Assembly: GCA_021825365.1 (NCBI GenBank)
Contig: JAKAHR010000002.1
Coordinates: forward strand, 1 to 64,000
DNA: 64,000 nt
DNA from: Nitrospirota bacterium
Lineage (GTDB): Bacteria > Nitrospirota > Thermodesulfovibrionia > Thermodesulfovibrionales > UBA6898
Direction of reading: 5' to 3'
Part shown: positions 1 through 7,629 of the stretch, piece after piece
Layout: each line of letters begins with the position of its first letter
How positions within the stretch are numbered: the first letter of the stretch is position 1
Notes under the pieces: generated by a model
Seen by the model: only the letters and a program-made list of their open reading frames with translations
What the model was told of the DNA's origin: nothing
Databases searched by the model: none
Program-made: the position numbers and the translations under genes

Positions 1-224
1 CCGGATGATGTTTACTGGGGTACACTACCTCAGAAGCAGGTAGCAGCATGAACAGGCAGCTTACCACTTATAAAACGCTTCAGGCTGTCCAAACAAACCC
101 GGCCACCGCTGTCCTCACAGGAGTCCACTCCCAACACCTCGGCGAGAATTTCGGCCCGGTCAGAGTCGATCAGGTGATCGTCCTTCTTCTTGTACTAGCC
201 ATATGGATTAAAGCGCGCGCTTTT

Positions 225-542
225 CTAATAAGATAGCCTCTCTCTCATTGCTTTATATTTATCGAGCGTTTTCAATCTCTGCCTTTCCGATGGGAATTTA
301 AAGTAAACCCTAGTGTTTTCATTGGCTTTCTTTTTAGTAGTGACTTCAGTAAAAGCATTTGATTGATTTACAGCTTCCATTGGGAAGTCGGCAGGGGTAA
401 GGATCGCGTACGAGGATGTTGACCCTTTTTTTCTTTTCAGCACTCCTCTTTTTACTAAGTCATCAAAATCAAGTTTGATTGAAAAGATTCTTATTTGTTT
501 TTCAATCTCCATTAAAATATCCTTTTCGCTGAGCGTTGCCAT
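225..542 (-). CDS. Small hypothetical protein downstream of the qat operon
   Basis: A 105-residue basic protein that I do not recognise. It starts at an ATG with a good ribosome-binding site (GGGAGGAAAG, about 8 bases upstream). The stretch around residues 25-50 (a hydrophobic helix, then LVKRGVLKRKKG, then a strand) could be a small winged-helix-like fold, but this is only an impression. Lysine and arginine are abundant near the C terminus. It overlaps the preceding small ORF by 31 bases and follows the Qat operon on the same strand, so it may be cotranscribed with it. It is not one of the four known Qat components. Confidence 0.55.
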   Translation of the reverse strand: MATLSEKDILMEIEKQIRIFSIKLDFDDLVKRGVLKRKKGSTSSYAILTPADFPMEAVNQSNAFTEVTTKKKANENTRVYFKFPSERQRLKTLDKYKAMRERLSY

Positions 543-733
543 GATGCTGTCTTTCCTCCCGTTATAGAGTCGCTAAAAGTAATCGATTGTAAAAAGTCAC
601 AACGCGGACGTAACTCGTTTATCGGGTTGACGGACTGGTTGGACATCTTCGCAATTATCTTTCTATTCTTTGCATCGCTCAAAAAGTAGCATGTCCCTTT
701 TTCTGCCTCCAATTTGTTAGGGTGTGTATTCAT
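512..733 (-). CDS. Small ORF translationally coupled to qatD
   Basis: A 73-residue reading frame whose ATG overlaps the qatD stop codon as ATGA (730-733), the usual sign of translational coupling. The sequence shows no recognisable domain, no signal peptide and no membrane segment. Its end overlaps the start of the next small gene by 31 bases. It could be a real accessory gene of the Qat operon, the remnant of a longer gene, or a chance frame; the coupling is the only positive evidence. Confidence 0.35.
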   Translation of the reverse strand: MNTHPNKLEAEKGTCYFLSDAKNRKIIAKMSNQSVNPINELRPRCDFLQSITFSDSITGGKTASWQRSAKRIF

Positions 734-1458
734 GATAATTCTTCTGATAGATAATTATAATTATTCTCAATCTGTTGAGTGGCTAAGGCAGGCGATGTTT
801 TCCAAGATTCTGCCAACCAAGAAATCACAGATCCCACATTCTTGGGAACCGCTGGATGACCATTAACTTTTACAAAGGGTCCATCAGTCTCTGTTAGTAC
901 GGACGAGCGCGGAACAAAAGTAATCATTTCATCCCATTTGGGACTATCAGCCATTGCGGTGTTTATGGAAATTCGGTGTCCAGCATCCAACAGATTCCTT
1001 AGCTGGCGTTTCGAGCCAGAAAACCAATGAAATACGACCGGCCCAATGCCGCTTTCCCGTAGCATGGTCAATACCACATCCTCCGCTCCACGCGAATGAA
1101 TGGTCACAAACTTCGAGACCTTTTTCAGATGGTGGATTACCGTCGCAAAGGACTTTTCCTGAATCGATTTGGAAGCCTTATTGCCGCCGTAAAAATCCAA
1201 ACCAACCTCACCTACATACTCCGCAGCACCAAAGCACTCTGCAAAGAGTTTGAGTTCAGCTTCGTGATCTTTAGCCACCAAAGGATGCAGACCAAGCGCC
1301 GGGCGGACATACTTAAAGCCAGCCAAGTGTTTAGAGGCCAAAACAAAGTGACTCGGCAGATAAGTAACGGCCACCGTTTTTACGGCCAACTTTTCAGCCG
1401 CTGCCGCAACTTCTAGCGGATTGTCGTAAAGATCAATATGACAGTGCGTGTCAATCAT
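730..1458 (-). CDS. qatD: QatD, TatD-family metal-dependent DNase of the Qat defence system
   Basis: A 242-residue TatD-like hydrolase. The N terminus MIDTHCHIDLYD carries the HxH metal motif of the TatD/amidohydrolase fold; EVGLDF and the ETDGPF motif near residue 190 supply further metal ligands. TatD proteins are metal-dependent nucleases, and in the four-gene Qat anti-phage system this is the fourth component. I start it at the ATG at 1,458 because the start overlaps the qatC stop as ATGA and the HxH motif then sits at the usual distance; an upstream in-frame start at 1,521 would add 21 unlikely residues. The neighbour order identifies it as QatD rather than a housekeeping TatD. Confidence 0.9.
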   Translation of the reverse strand: MIDTHCHIDLYDNPLEVAAAAEKLAVKTVAVTYLPSHFVLASKHLAGFKYVRPALGLHPLVAKDHEAELKLFAECFGAAEYVGEVGLDFYGGNKASKSIQEKSFATVIHHLKKVSKFVTIHSRGAEDVVLTMLRESGIGPVVFHWFSGSKRQLRNLLDAGHRISINTAMADSPKWDEMITFVPRSSVLTETDGPFVKVNGHPAVPKNVGSVISWLAESWKTSPALATQQIENNYNYLSEELS

Positions 1459-2810
1459 GTAACTTGCCGCTTCACTCCTGCTAATTTGCAAACTTCCGCA
1501 GAGCCTTTGGATGCAACCCACGAAATGACTTCCTGAATCATACGCTGGACTACGGCTGCATGTTGAGAAAGCTCCACCAATGGTATCCGGCCATTCGCCA
1601 TCAACCGCTTTTTGATTTCGTTTTGACTCGGCCTCGCGTACACGAGCCCCATGAGTGCATGCAAATCCGTATAACCTGTCGGATCACCAGAAAATGCTTC
1701 ATTCCCATAAATGCCGTTATCCAAACCAGCAGCGTTGAGTGCTGCTCGACGCAGCAAACAGGGAACGCACACGCCGCAGGCGCGTGCCTTTTTGTTTGCC
1801 CAGTGTTGTTTGCGCCCCGCCTTACCACAAGAATTGCTTGAGGAAATGCCGAGTTTCAATGCTTCCTGGCCCACACATTCTCTTACCATCTCGCCTTTGG
1901 TTCTGAAATAATATGGATTTTGCACGACGTGCGGAATGCCAGCCATGCTCAGAATTTGGTTGATGGATGAAATGAAAAACGGATGCACGGTTCTTGTGCT
2001 ACATGCACCACGCCTGCTCGGATTGAGAGGGATATTCACCGAAATAGGCCCGTTCTCTGGAATCAGGATCGGGACAGCTCCGCCGACTTTCAGGGCTGCA
2101 TAGGTAGCCAAACCGAGAAAAATCAGCGAACGACTTCTAAAGGATGTTTCAAACTTGTATTTGCCATCGTCGCTTTCCCCCGCGACGACGCCCACCCTAA
2201 CTTGAAGGTGACGAATACGCTGGCCGTATTTTAACGCCAGTAACTGACGTAAATTGTTTTGGTCAGTGGCCGGGCCGCTGACATGCCTATCGTAGTGGCT
2301 GACCAAAAGAAGCTTTGTCTCGGGATGCTCATGAAGCAGGTTTATCGCGCCGATAAAAGAATCAAGACCTCCCGAGAGAAGGCTCACCACCGGGCTTTTG
2401 GGAAATCCCAGCGCACGAACGCGGCGATTCGACCTACGCTGCGAAAAATTCCTTGGCGCGTCCGTAAACTCGAACGACCAGCTATCACCCGTAAGGAACG
2501 AGACGGCCTCCGCCAAAGCGGCACTAGCCGCAACCCACGTTTCCCGATTGCGAACCGGAATGCTGACTTCGAGCGTCCGCGTCCAAAGGTCAGGCGTGTC
2601 GTCCCGAGGCACGATTTTATCCACCGCGTAAACGCAGGCGCAAATAACAAGGAAGTCGAGGCCGAGGACATGTGGCTGCCACGAGAAATCAATGATGGCG
2701 CTGAAATCCAAATCTACCCGGAACGTCCGTTCGATGCCTGAACACTGGATTTTTAAAAGCGAAAGCTCGTGAAAAACCTCCGCCGCGTCTTGTTCGACAG
2801 TGATTTTCAT
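1455..2810 (-). CDS. qatC: QatC, QueC-like PP-loop enzyme of the Qat defence system
   Basis: A 451-residue protein with a QueC-like ATP-pyrophosphatase domain in its second half: the PP-loop SGGLDS is near residue 150 (VVSLLSGGLDSFIGAINLL), and a C-terminal cluster of four cysteines (SCGK...ARACGVCVPC) matches the zinc site of QueC. QueC makes 7-cyano-7-deazaguanine; in Qat the homologue is thought to act in a modification reaction whose substrate is not settled. The first 130 residues are Qat-specific. I choose the ATG at 2,810 (MKITVEQDA) because AGGACCTGT lies just upstream, between it and the qatB stop. It overlaps qatD by 4 bases. Confidence 0.92.
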   Translation of the reverse strand: MKITVEQDAAEVFHELSLLKIQCSGIERTFRVDLDFSAIIDFSWQPHVLGLDFLVICACVYAVDKIVPRDDTPDLWTRTLEVSIPVRNRETWVAASAALAEAVSFLTGDSWSFEFTDAPRNFSQRRSNRRVRALGFPKSPVVSLLSGGLDSFIGAINLLHEHPETKLLLVSHYDRHVSGPATDQNNLRQLLALKYGQRIRHLQVRVGVVAGESDDGKYKFETSFRSRSLIFLGLATYAALKVGGAVPILIPENGPISVNIPLNPSRRGACSTRTVHPFFISSINQILSMAGIPHVVQNPYYFRTKGEMVRECVGQEALKLGISSSNSCGKAGRKQHWANKKARACGVCVPCLLRRAALNAAGLDNGIYGNEAFSGDPTGYTDLHALMGLVYARPSQNEIKKRLMANGRIPLVELSQHAAVVQRMIQEVISWVASKGSAEVCKLAGVKRQVT

Positions 2811-2817
2811 ACAGGTC

Positions 2818-3738
2818 CTAACTCGCGTACACCGCAATGGTTCGTTCCAGTATCGCATCCACGATCTTCGCCCCTTCCGCGCCGATCCAGTCCACGCCCG
2901 TCAAATCGTGCTTATCCACCCGCTGAATATCCATCTCGGTGGAGATGAATTCACGCGCCTCCTTTAAGATATTGTCGGCTGCTTCGTAGCCGTATTTCGC
3001 AGCCTCGTGCTCGCAGAAGAAGGTTTTGAAACGCTCCATGATATAGCACTCGAAAAGGCTTTGGACAACGGATTCCAGCTTGCCGGCGGATTCCACTATT
3101 TTTTCTTCGGCTTGTTCCAGACTCTTCGCATCCTCGCACAATTCCTCGATCACGGTCGCAACCGCGTCGCGCAGTTCCGTCATGATCAACTGGCTTGCAT
3201 CCGTCACAAGCACGTCTGCCACGGCCAGCGCGATTTCGTCTGGTTTCAACTTCTCGACATTAGCCAATCCTGCGTTCGTTAACGCCTGCTTTAAACCGAC
3301 TTTCGGAACTTGGCTGATGAACGCAGCTAGTCGTTGCGCTGCAGGCCGCACGACGGCCCCTCCAGTTGCTCTCCTTCCTCCACCCCGTCGACCCGTTGAA
3401 GCGCCTGACCTTCTGGTGCCGGAACCCGCTCCGCCACCACCGCCAACCGTCTTGGGGCTGCCGCTAACTCTTAAACCGGAGAAAGTTGCTGGCCTCGGTG
3501 GCAGCTTCTGCAGCAACGCATCCAATTCTTCTGTGGCCTTATCGGGGGCAACATGACCAAAGTCAGATGGCACTTTCCCGAATCCGTCATCTGCATCGCC
3601 AGCCAGTTGTTGGGCGAAATTGCCCAGGATGTCTTTGGCATCCTGCCCTTGTGGCATGCCATCGCTTAGCGCATTGGTGACATCGGTCTTGGTTCCAGAC
3701 CATTTTGGCGAGGGCCTATATGATCCTGATGTTCCCAT
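2818..3738 (-). CDS. qatB: QatB, Qat defence system protein of unknown biochemistry
   Basis: A 306-residue protein starting MGTSGSYRPSP, the typical opening of QatB proteins. Residues about 105-135 are a glycine/arginine-rich, probably disordered linker, and the C-terminal half is predicted helical with an acidic, coiled-coil-like stretch (AEEKIVESAGKLES). No catalytic motif is visible. It lies between qatA and qatC with its start overlapping the qatA stop by one base (TAATG), so it is translationally coupled. The assignment rests on gene order plus the N-terminal signature. QatB is required for anti-phage defence in known Qat systems, but its role is unclear. Confidence 0.88.
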   Translation of the reverse strand: MGTSGSYRPSPKWSGTKTDVTNALSDGMPQGQDAKDILGNFAQQLAGDADDGFGKVPSDFGHVAPDKATEELDALLQKLPPRPATFSGLRVSGSPKTVGGGGGAGSGTRRSGASTGRRGGGRRATGGAVVRPAAQRLAAFISQVPKVGLKQALTNAGLANVEKLKPDEIALAVADVLVTDASQLIMTELRDAVATVIEELCEDAKSLEQAEEKIVESAGKLESVVQSLFECYIMERFKTFFCEHEAAKYGYEAADNILKEAREFISTEMDIQRVDKHDLTGVDWIGAEGAKIVDAILERTIAVYAS

Positions 3739-5594
3739 TACGTTTTGCTGCGAGGCTGCTGCGCCGCTTTACCCGCCCGGCTATTGGTCAGTGTTTTTAG
3801 ATACGCCACCGCATCATCAACCGGGCCTTTCAAGGCAGTGTTGTGCTTCGACAGCAATTCGAGTTTCCCCGAAAGCCATCCCGGTAGGTTGTCGGACGGC
3901 AGATTTTTTATCAGCGCACCGAAAACACTTATCGTAGAAGGAATTATCTCGGCCACTTTCAAGAACGCATTATATGTCTCGGCATTTTTGGAATCACGTT
4001 GAAGGGCCTTGGAGAGCAGGCTGGTCAGCGCATCCACTTCCGCTTCACGCAGTCCCTTGAGCAAACTGCCAACGCTCTTGCGACCCGATTCGGAGAGCAA
4101 TGCATCATAGCTTTCTTTGACTGCCGGAGGCGTGAGCGACAAACCGATTTGCGATGAAGCGAGACGGTCGCGCACGAGCCAGAAATACTCCGACAAATCC
4201 ACGGAAGACAGCTTCGGCTCCATGCCGATCCACCGGCGAAGTGAATCCTTTTCTCCCCATTCCTTCGGCCATTCCTTGTCTGTCTCCATACCATGAATCT
4301 GTTTTGGAGTTTCATCCTGCTCTTCATGCCATCGGGCGAGTTCCCGGAAGCGCGTTTCATTGGAGTATTCAAGCAGCATCAGCTTGAGCAGCACGTCATC
4401 GCGCATCGTGACCATCTTGGCAACCTTTGCGAGCTTCCGCCGCAGCACGAAGGCATTTAGAAAGCGCTTCACCTGACGTGGATTGCCCTTCAAATTCTCT
4501 GTAATCAGATGGGCAGCCCCCGCCGTAAATGACAGGGCCTCCTTAAGGGTCGCAGGCAACGGCTTGCTTCCCAAGGCCTGCTGAATATCAGAAAGACCGA
4601 ATGGGCCGAAACGATTTGCCGCCCGAAGCTTTTCGCACTCCGCGAGACATACTTTGAAGTCATCCGCAGGCAAATCCCGTTTGGCGAAAAGCAGGCTGAG
4701 ATACGTCTCGATTTCAGCGGGTGACAGCCGGGGAAGGTGGTAGGGAACTTGAATCAGCTTTTCAACGTAATCGCGTACCAATTGCTCCGCCGCTTCGGTG
4801 GGATTTTCCCCGAATGCTGGGGAGGTGCGCGCTGCATCCAGCGCTTGATGATAACGCACCGCGATGCCGTGGCGCACAATGCGGGGATCAGCCCCTATGA
4901 TGAATGCCGTCTTGTCCACGTTGAGGAACAACCGAATCGCTTCAAGGTTTTCGACAATACGGTCAGGCGAACAACGATCCAGGTCATCAATCAATACCAC
5001 CAGTGACTTGAACTTTGAATCGCGCAACAATTCGTCGAATTTCTCGCGGAAATCTTTGACTCCGGTAATTTCGGCGTCTTCCGATTCTTTGAGAAGCTTC
5101 TCCGTCTCTTCAGATTTGAGGGGACTCTCATCGGCCTTTCCGAAAAGCGCCTTGACGCCGGTCACCACCGCTGGGACGGCGGTGGCACCGCCTGTTGCAT
5201 AAGCCAACACCGCCGGTAGCGCGACGTTATCCCAGCCCATTTTCATGAGGCGCATCCAATTGACGCGTTTGATCAGCTTTGTAGCCTTGTCTTTGAGTTC
5301 CGCAGGGAAACGCTTGTTGTCCATCAACTGCTTCAGGATGGACGAAATTAAAGCGCTTTTGGCGTCGTCGTATCCTTCAAACAGCCACGCATCAAAATAC
5401 ACAACTGCGACCTGCTCATTCTTGGCAAGTTCAGCTTGCAGCATCTTCATAATGCTTGTCTTGCCACTCCCCCAATCGCCAAACACGCCGATGGTCACAG
5501 GCAAAACAGTGTCGTCGCTCACTACGTCGCGGACCAGCTCCGCATGAACGCGAAAACCTATCAAATCCTCTGCGGTGTCATTGTCGGACCACAT
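3738..5594 (-). CDS. qatA: QatA, KAP-family P-loop NTPase of the Qat defence system
   Basis: A 618-residue KAP-family NTPase. Walker A is GDWGSGKT at about residues 39-46 and Walker B is VVLIDDLDR at about 199-207. Between them, residues about 122-150 form an Ala/Val/Gly-rich hydrophobic stretch, the membrane-associated insertion common in KAP proteins. The segment NPRQVKRFLNAF near residue 370 is a typical KAP sensor region. It is the first gene of the Qat operon, preceded by GGAAGAGGTG as a ribosome-binding site. KAP NTPases are frequent in phage-defence loci; here the ATPase probably acts as switch or sensor of the system, which is inference. Confidence 0.92.
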   Translation of the reverse strand: MWSDNDTAEDLIGFRVHAELVRDVVSDDTVLPVTIGVFGDWGSGKTSIMKMLQAELAKNEQVAVVYFDAWLFEGYDDAKSALISSILKQLMDNKRFPAELKDKATKLIKRVNWMRLMKMGWDNVALPAVLAYATGGATAVPAVVTGVKALFGKADESPLKSEETEKLLKESEDAEITGVKDFREKFDELLRDSKFKSLVVLIDDLDRCSPDRIVENLEAIRLFLNVDKTAFIIGADPRIVRHGIAVRYHQALDAARTSPAFGENPTEAAEQLVRDYVEKLIQVPYHLPRLSPAEIETYLSLLFAKRDLPADDFKVCLAECEKLRAANRFGPFGLSDIQQALGSKPLPATLKEALSFTAGAAHLITENLKGNPRQVKRFLNAFVLRRKLAKVAKMVTMRDDVLLKLMLLEYSNETRFRELARWHEEQDETPKQIHGMETDKEWPKEWGEKDSLRRWIGMEPKLSSVDLSEYFWLVRDRLASSQIGLSLTPPAVKESYDALLSESGRKSVGSLLKGLREAEVDALTSLLSKALQRDSKNAETYNAFLKVAEIIPSTISVFGALIKNLPSDNLPGWLSGKLELLSKHNTALKGPVDDAVAYLKTLTNSRAGKAAQQPRSKT

Positions 5595-5626
5595 TGAACA
5601 CCTCTTCCAATATTAATTTGACTAAC

Positions 5627-5655
5627 AAGTTATTGAGCAGTTAACCCGCTAACAA
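5627..5655 (-). promoter_or_regulatory. Candidate promoter of the qat operon
   Basis: On the minus strand, TTGTTA (5,655-5,650) and TAACTT (5,632-5,627) are separated by 17 bases and lie 33-61 bases upstream of the qatA start. The -10 box is weak and the region is AT-rich, so this is a plausible rather than a firm call. The motif CTAAC(A) recurs nearby at about 5,622, 5,650 and 5,771 and might be a regulator site. Confidence 0.3.
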
Positions 5656-6378
5656 CGTCATACGCCGCTCTTGCGCAACGAATAAATCTGCCCTTCTCCA
5701 TATAACAACTTGATCTTATTGTCTTTACCTTATGACTAATACTCGAAATACGCTGTCAATCAGCTACCTGACTAACATTTCAATGATATTCCCCATCTTA
5801 GCGATCGCCCCTGTGCGGTTTCAATAATATAGAAAATGTGCGGTTTAATGTAAAGAGGAATATTGAGGAATATTTACAATCGGTTCTCTTGGGCATACAT
5901 GCTCTGAGGGCAATCAAGCTCGGACATCCGAGTGCTGCGTTTCCGTCAGTTAGTAGCGGAAATCTTCAATAGTTGCAAACCGGCGTAACTGAGTAGTATC
6001 AGTCATAACCGCTATAGAGTGCTCACGGGCACCCTCTTCTTTCGGTTTGAACTTGGGATGGGTTTAGCTGGCAATAGTACCAAATGCAAGCAGCCGTCTG
6101 TGGTCAATTTTCCCAAGAGGTACGGTTAATGCTTGTCGAATCGCTCTCCTGTTTAAGCCGGACAGCCTCCGAGGTCTGTGACATGTTGCCCCGACTGGTA
6201 TCCTTAAGACAATATTCCCGAGTTGGTACGCCGAGGACTTTCTGAGCAAGGGGGGCCTGCTTGAGCGTGATACTCACTATTATCAGCAACCCGTGACCCT
6301 GTCCCGATCTACTGAAACGCTTTCGGGGAAATATTGAATTCATGGAGAGCTTACAACTATCAGCCCGACATTTTTTGA
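5656..6378. other. AT-rich intergenic region between the Qat operon and the SLATT-RSH cassette
   Basis: About 720 bases with no gene I can support. A 10-bp direct repeat TGTGCGGTTT occurs at 5,812-5,821 and 5,837-5,846 (25-base period), followed by the near-repeat GAGGAATATT / GAGGAATATT around 5,855-5,875. A 93-codon frame on the minus strand (6,385-6,104) has no recognisable domain, no ribosome-binding site and looks non-coding. The region probably holds divergent control sequences or a junction between separately acquired cargo modules. Confidence 0.5.
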
Positions 6379-6408
6379 CTGACAATTAGTCTCGTTCTCC
6401 TGTATAAT
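6379..6408 (+). promoter_or_regulatory. Sigma-70-type promoter of the SLATT-RSH-TIR cassette
   Basis: A perfect TATAAT at 6,403-6,408 has CTGACA at 6,379-6,384 as a -35 box with an 18-base spacer. It lies about 95 bases upstream of the first possible start of the SLATT gene and is oriented towards the cassette. Confidence 0.55.
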
Positions 6409-6504
6409 TATCTATTCTTTTCGCTGTCTTTGCTATCTTGGCCGTATTTGTTGAAAGGGGATGAGGCAATGGGATAACTTCATGCAAAAGGCACTTCTTA
6501 TCTA

Positions 6505-7605
6505 ATGCCCGATGTTATATCTTTCCGCGTTGTAAGATGTTGCATGGATAATAGAAGCGAAGTTAGCGTTAAGAGAGGTCAAATACAGTTCTGCTATGGT
6601 GACATGGCTGATAAAGATGAAGATCTCTCAAAGTACCGTCTTCTGAGCACTGCCCTTAGAAGATGCAGCGAGATTATTAATCCGACATATGATATTGCTG
6701 ATGAGTCCGCCCTGCGAAACCAGAAGTATCATCGATTCCTCACCAATTTTGCAGTATCTTCCGGTACGCTCGCTGTACTGTTGGCAGTAGTACAACTGAC
6801 AGGCTTTGTCCCAGCACCTTTGCCCATGTGGGTCGAGGTGCTGGCAGCGCTGATGGCATTAAGCGCGGTCATCCTGGGCATAGTCCAATCTCGTCAGGCG
6901 TTGTGGCTCTTACAGAGGCACAAGGCCGAGAGATGCAGGCTTCTCAAATTCCGCTCATTGATTCATCCTGACCTTTGGACAAAGAATCCTCAACAGTCCG
7001 CATCATGGGAGAACCGCCTCCATAAAGAAATGACGAGGATAAATGATTTGACGCCGCAGTCTCTGAAAGAATGGGCCGAAAGACGCGACATAACCGATGT
7101 GCCCCATGGAATCTCGCAGTGCTCTATTGATGTGGGCACTTTACGTGCTCTGGTAGATTATTTTGTTCAGAAGCGGATCAACGTCCAGATGGAATATTTT
7201 GAAAGGCGGTCAAATCAGTATCAGGGGATAGACAGATATCTTAGGAATCTTCCCCCGATCCTATTCTTTGTAAGCGTTTTTGTCGTGTTCGGGCATTTTG
7301 CGACCGACGTTGTTTTGAACCCAAGTCACAGCAACCACAAAGTCAGCGTGATACTAATAGCTCTTGCCGTATCGCTTCCGGTAACAGGGGCTGCCATTCG
7401 CAGCATCAGATCTGCTCACGAGTTCGCCCGTAGCGCATGTCTGTATAGAGCGAAACATGAGGCATTGAAACGCATAAGCGACAGGCTGGGCAAAGAAGAA
7501 GACTGCGTCGAGATACTTCTCACTCTGTGGCATTGTGAACAGTTTCTTGAAAGCGAACATCGGGAGTGGCTAAGACTGATGACTGAGGCTGAGTGGTTCG
7601 GATGA
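6505..7605 (+). CDS. SLATT-like membrane protein, putative effector of a nucleotide-signal system
   Basis: A 366-residue protein with two pairs of membrane helices (about residues 75-98 and 106-128, then 248-268 and 280-300 when counted from this start), each pair followed by a long charged helix. This two-fold 2TM-plus-helix layout is that of SLATT domains, predicted pore-forming effectors that accompany SLOG- and nucleotide-synthase proteins. Two SLATT-like units in one chain is unusual. The start is uncertain: the ATG at 6,607 (MADKDEDLSK) has a better-looking context and would remove 34 residues. The next gene, the RSH-SLOG-RyR fusion, starts 24 bases after the stop, so they are likely one operon. 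The effector role is inferred from context. Confidence 0.7.
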   Translation: MPDVISFRVVRCCMDNRSEVSVKRGQIQFCYGDMADKDEDLSKYRLLSTALRRCSEIINPTYDIADESALRNQKYHRFLTNFAVSSGTLAVLLAVVQLTGFVPAPLPMWVEVLAALMALSAVILGIVQSRQALWLLQRHKAERCRLLKFRSLIHPDLWTKNPQQSASWENRLHKEMTRINDLTPQSLKEWAERRDITDVPHGISQCSIDVGTLRALVDYFVQKRINVQMEYFERRSNQYQGIDRYLRNLPPILFFVSVFVVFGHFATDVVLNPSHSNHKVSVILIALAVSLPVTGAAIRSIRSAHEFARSACLYRAKHEALKRISDRLGKEEDCVEILLTLWHCEQFLESEHREWLRLMTEAEWFG

Positions 7606-7629
7606 GGCAAAGTCTTCCTTGGGGGGCAG

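Noticed and set aside
48-236. A 62-codon plus-strand frame and a 54-codon minus-strand frame at the left edge
   Set aside because: Neither has a ribosome-binding site or known domain, and the minus-strand frame has no ATG. The stretch is treated as non-coding or a remnant.
6064-6385. Two overlapping minus-strand frames upstream of the SLATT gene
   Set aside because: No domain, no ribosome-binding site and low-complexity composition. They might be part of an RNA element, but I cannot support one.
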